Source: Aquimarina sp. AU58 (GTDB lineage Bacteria; Bacteroidota; Bacteroidia; Flavobacteriales; Flavobacteriaceae). Taken from it: DNA of 64,000 nucleotides. The notes under the pieces are model-generated. The model ran no database searches. It worked only from the letters and a program-made list of their open reading frames with translations, and was not told the origin of the DNA. Where the stretch lies: NCBI RefSeq assembly GCF_900312745.1, contig NZ_OMPD01000014.1, positions 310,001 through 374,000 on the forward strand, read 5' to 3'. The translations under genes were made by a program, and so were the position numbers. Within the stretch, counting starts at the first letter, position 1, and the number at the start of each line of letters is the position of its first letter. Shown here in pieces: positions 61,057-64,000 of this stretch.

Positions 61057-63534
61057 TTATCGACGTACAATTCTTTTAATAGTTCTACCTTTGTTAGTTT
61101 CAACCTCCATAAAATACACTCCAGATTTAAGAGATGAAATATCAAAAGTAGAGTTAGAGGTTTCAAATACTTTTCTTCCGTAGTAATTATATACAGAAAC
61201 TTTTTTTACAGTAATCGTAAGATTTACAACTCCATCAGTTGGATTAGGATATAGTTTAAAGGTAGATATTGTATCTTCTTGTTGTGAAACAATAGTGTCT
61301 AATACAATACAAGAGGATCTGGTTGTACAACCATTTTGTGTAATATCAACAGCATATGAGCCATTTTCAGACGCCGTAAATGATTGATTTGTTTCTCCAG
61401 ATATAGGTTGATTTGTTTCACAATTAACCCACTGATATGTTGCATCTGTTTGAATGGCTGTATAAGTTAGTGAATTATTTGTTATTGTTACATCTGGTAA
61501 TGCGTTTATGGTTATGTCTACCATGCTAGAGGTAGCACATGTGCCTAATGTGGTATAGGTTACGGTATGGGTTCCAGGTATAGATTTCTGGATATTAATT
61601 TCTCCAGAAATTTCATTAATACTTAATCCCGATGTTGAACTAAATGTTCCTCCTTCTACCCCGGTTATTGTCGGTATGGGATTATTTGCATCAGGACAAT
61701 AGGTCAAATCATCAAAACTGAAAGCAGAATTATCTAATTGAGTAATATTTACGACTACATCATTAGAATTGGGACAGGTTCCCTTGGTTGTATATGTTAC
61801 AGTATAAGACCCTGTTGTACTGGTAGCAATATCGATTGTTCCGGTATTAGGATCAATGCTTAATCCTGATGTACTAGAAAATACTCCTCCAGCTAATCCC
61901 GAAATCGAGGGGGTAGGGTTAGCATCTTCTTTGCAATAATTACTTGAACTATAGTTAAAACCTGGATCGTCCAATTCGATGATATCTACAACAACATCAC
62001 TAGAATTGGGACAGGTTCCCGTAGTTGTATAGGTTATAGTGTGAGATCCTGTTGTGCTGGCGGCAATATCGATTGTTCCGGTATTAGGATCAATGCTTAA
62101 TCCTATTGTACTAGAGAATACACCACCAGTCAATCCCGAAATCGAAGGTGTAGGATTAGTATCTCCTTTGCAATAATTACTTGAGCTATAGTTAAAACTT
62201 GGATCATCGATGGCGTTAACTACAATAGTAATCGTCGTACAGGTAGCTGTTGTCTCGTCAATGCAAGAGATACCATCATCTTCTCCTCTGATATAATAAG
62301 TGGTGCTTGGTGCGGTGGGGGTGACCTCAAAGGTCGATGTATTAGTCTTTGTTGTGCCTATAAGAGTACCTCCGCAAGAATCAGTATATATCGACCATGT
62401 AGAGGCGATATTAAGATTACCGGTAATAGTTATGGTAGAGGTTTCTCCTTCACAAGTAACAGGTGTTGCTGTAATAGTTGATATGGTTGGTGGTATACAT
62501 ACAGGAACTTGTCTAAACCAGGCAAATCTAGGGGCATTAAAATTTGCTAAAATAGCATCTTTTAAACCATCTCCATTTACATCGCCAAAATCAACAGTAG
62601 GAAAATCTCCTATATCGGCATTAGTTAATTCTCCATCCATAGTCTTTTGAGAAGTCGAGAAATGAGGATTTGTAGCTGTTCCAGTGTTTTCTATCCACCT
62701 CACGAAACCTGTGTCAATCATAAAATACATATCATAATCCCCATCTTTGTCAAAATCTTCAAATACAGGTATGGGTACATCCATATTAGTATATGCACTT
62801 TCATCATCCCAGGGGCTATCCGCTTCAGATTGTAATTCAAAATTAGGATTTTCTTTGGTGCCTATATTTTTATAGTATGTTAGCTTATCACCTCCCAATG
62901 CTACTAAATCGAGATCTGTGTCATTATCAAGATCTACAAACCCTAAACCTGGAAATTCTGCGATATCTTGATCCAGAAGCCCAGGTAAACAATCTGGAGC
63001 ATATTCAAATACCGGTACTTCTTTAGTGCCAATATTCCTATAAAATCGAATATCATCATCTGTTAAGCCTTCATAATTATATTGAGATCCAATAAATAGA
63101 TCCAGATCTCCATCATCATCAATATCTGCCAATTGCGGTCTATTTTGATTTCTCGCAGAGCTACTGGCATGTATTTTTATAGTATCTAAAGTAGGTATTG
63201 ATGCCAGAACCCAATAGGGAGCTGTAGCTGTACCCGTATTTTCGAAGTAATGAATAGATCCTCTTTGGCTTCCGGAAATAAAATCAAGATCATTGTCATT
63301 GTCAAGATCTACCAGTATAGCAGAAGGAAGACGCCCATCTGAAGTAGGTATTTCTGTAGCTCCTCCCGGGCCATATAATCCAGCAGGTTCGGGTCCAGGA
63401 CGTGTAGAACCACTACCATCAGGATTAGAGAGAATTCTTCCTCCTCTAAACTCCCAGCTTATATAATCTGCTTGCGCAAGCATTAATTGATTCCCCAAAT
63501 GAAAAAGTAAACAAATAAGTAATAGTTTTTTCAT
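61057..63534 (-). CDS. T9SS-secreted FG-GAP/Ig-like surface protein
   Basis: Using the ATG at 63534, which opens a signal peptide (KKLLLICLLFHLGNQLMLAQ), it has 825 residues; an earlier in-frame ATG adds 16 residues without function. FG-GAP/VCBS repeats (about 50-350, many D-x-D-x-D-G-D-x-D calcium loops such as DLDNDNDLDFISGS) form a beta-propeller. Ig-like repeats, including three 79-residue modules with a shared NYC...P.PSISG..GG.FSST core, and a T9SS sorting domain (VYNYYGRKVFETSNSTFDIS, last 75 residues) follow. It is probably a surface adhesin or polymer-binding protein. A second T9SS-type role is suggested by the calcium loops only. Confidence 0.93.
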   Translation of the reverse strand: MKKLLLICLLFHLGNQLMLAQADYISWEFRGGRILSNPDGSGSTRPGPEPAGLYGPGGATEIPTSDGRLPSAILVDLDNDNDLDFISGSQRGSIHYFENTGTATAPYWVLASIPTLDTIKIHASSSARNQNRPQLADIDDDGDLDLFIGSQYNYEGLTDDDIRFYRNIGTKEVPVFEYAPDCLPGLLDQDIAEFPGLGFVDLDNDTDLDLVALGGDKLTYYKNIGTKENPNFELQSEADSPWDDESAYTNMDVPIPVFEDFDKDGDYDMYFMIDTGFVRWIENTGTATNPHFSTSQKTMDGELTNADIGDFPTVDFGDVNGDGLKDAILANFNAPRFAWFRQVPVCIPPTISTITATPVTCEGETSTITITGNLNIASTWSIYTDSCGGTLIGTTKTNTSTFEVTPTAPSTTYYIRGEDDGISCIDETTATCTTITIVVNAIDDPSFNYSSSNYCKGDTNPTPSISGLTGGVFSSTIGLSIDPNTGTIDIAASTTGSHTITYTTTGTCPNSSDVVVDIIELDDPGFNYSSSNYCKEDANPTPSISGLAGGVFSSTSGLSIDPNTGTIDIATSTTGSYTVTYTTKGTCPNSNDVVVNITQLDNSAFSFDDLTYCPDANNPIPTITGVEGGTFSSTSGLSINEISGEINIQKSIPGTHTVTYTTLGTCATSSMVDITINALPDVTITNNSLTYTAIQTDATYQWVNCETNQPISGETNQSFTASENGSYAVDITQNGCTTRSSCIVLDTIVSQQEDTISTFKLYPNPTDGVVNLTITVKKVSVYNYYGRKVFETSNSTFDISSLKSGVYFMEVETNKGRTIKRIVRR
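61502..62215 (-). repeat. Three 237-bp tandem Ig-like modules
   Basis: Three modules of 79 codons repeat in the FG-GAP protein; the two upstream ones (61740-62215) are very similar in DNA at an offset of 237 bp, the third is diverged. It signals past tandem duplication of an Ig-like domain. Confidence 0.8.
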
Positions 63535-64000
63535 AACTATAGTTTTAAATAGTTGATCTCTAAATCTTATAATACACATCATTATGATATATACTTTTTG
63601 TATATACCATAGTCAATTAATAATTTTAAATGGCAGCACATCTCTGCAAACCAATTATGGAGATAATAGGGGCAATTTAATTTAGAGACATTTTATGTTC
63701 TCTCGGTCTGTGGTTTTAAGAAGTACTGTATTACCATTACCAAGAGGGGGGAAAGTAAGTAATTTTATATGTATAATACAGTTGAGTGCAAAATTAGTAA
63801 TTTAGTTTTTCTTTAACAAGATAATATTATGTTAATACCCTGTTTTATATTTTTGTATTAACCAAAAAAGCAGGAATCGGTTGTTTTTTCGAGCTTCAAA
63901 AACGATTTTTGAAATAATAAATTAAATCCTGAGAAGATTGCTTTTTTAATAATACTCTAGTTTATATTCGTGAGTACTTTTTAATCAAACGCCCATACCT
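63535..64000. other. 466-bp region at the right window end
   Basis: No gene is seen. It contains the upstream region of the FG-GAP gene with a TATATAC/GTATATA hairpin (63587-63605). The rest is AT-rich with no clear repeats. Confidence 0.55.

Overview
The window is AT-rich DNA from a bacterium of the phylum Bacteroidota, most likely a marine Flavobacteriaceae (an Aquimarina-like genome would fit, but the genus is inference). Four very large secreted proteins end in the type IX secretion (T9SS) sorting domain. Other pointers are a TonB-dependent receptor with a carboxypeptidase-like N-terminal domain, an ABC permease fused to an M1 aminopeptidase, flavobacterial GG-leader peptides, many SPII lipoproteins, and TAnnTTTG promoter elements without strong Shine-Dalgarno sites. 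I see no rRNA, tRNA, CRISPR array, transposase, integrase or phage gene.

Layout. 1-3.9 kb: a MacB/LolCDE-type ABC exporter (permease cut by the window edge, ATPase, small membrane protein), with palindromic repeats on both sides of the ATPase gene. 3.9-10.4 kb (minus): an outer-membrane-type carboxypeptidase-regulatory-domain protein and a two-gene ABC system whose permease carries an M1 peptidase domain. 10.7-17.5 kb (plus): hemB, a TerB-like protein, a cytochrome c lipoprotein, DinB, a Yip1-like gene with an apparent frameshift at a U UUU UUA slippery heptamer, a CNNM/CBS protein, ogt, a serine hydrolase and a 3'-5' exonuclease. 17.9-25.3 kb (minus): two giant T9SS cargo proteins (subtilase; sortilin/BNR-repeat protein) that share a near-identical 656-bp block and a 100-bp upstream repeat.

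25.7-40.1 kb: general metabolism and membrane genes (YheT-like hydrolase, bestrophin, thioesterase, EamA transporter, ArsC-like protein, cystathionine gamma-synthase, gdhA, recO, TonB receptor, a HAD phosphatase that seems to start at CTG, lipoproteins). 40.4-43.6 kb: a T9SS-secreted metalloprotease with four 279-bp tandem FN3 repeats. 43.7-46.4 kb: a mod operon (modA, a separate TOBE protein, modB, modC). 46.6-54.6 kb: an accessory-like region of small regulators (Crp/Fnr, TetR, XRE, ArsR), three GNAT acetyltransferases, an MBL-fold protein, SRPBCC, a serine hydrolase-TPR fusion and a kinase gene remnant. 54.7-57.6 kb: conserved small cytosolic proteins.

57.7-63.5 kb is the most distinctive part. 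A membrane-anchored TPR/AraC regulator is followed by two genes for small double-glycine-leader peptides, one with a class I lanthipeptide-like leader and one with a four-cysteine core. A strong terminator, a Crp/Fnr regulator and a T9SS FG-GAP/Ig-like surface protein follow. No modification or export enzymes for the peptides lie in the window, so they look like orphan secreted or ribosomally made natural-product precursors.
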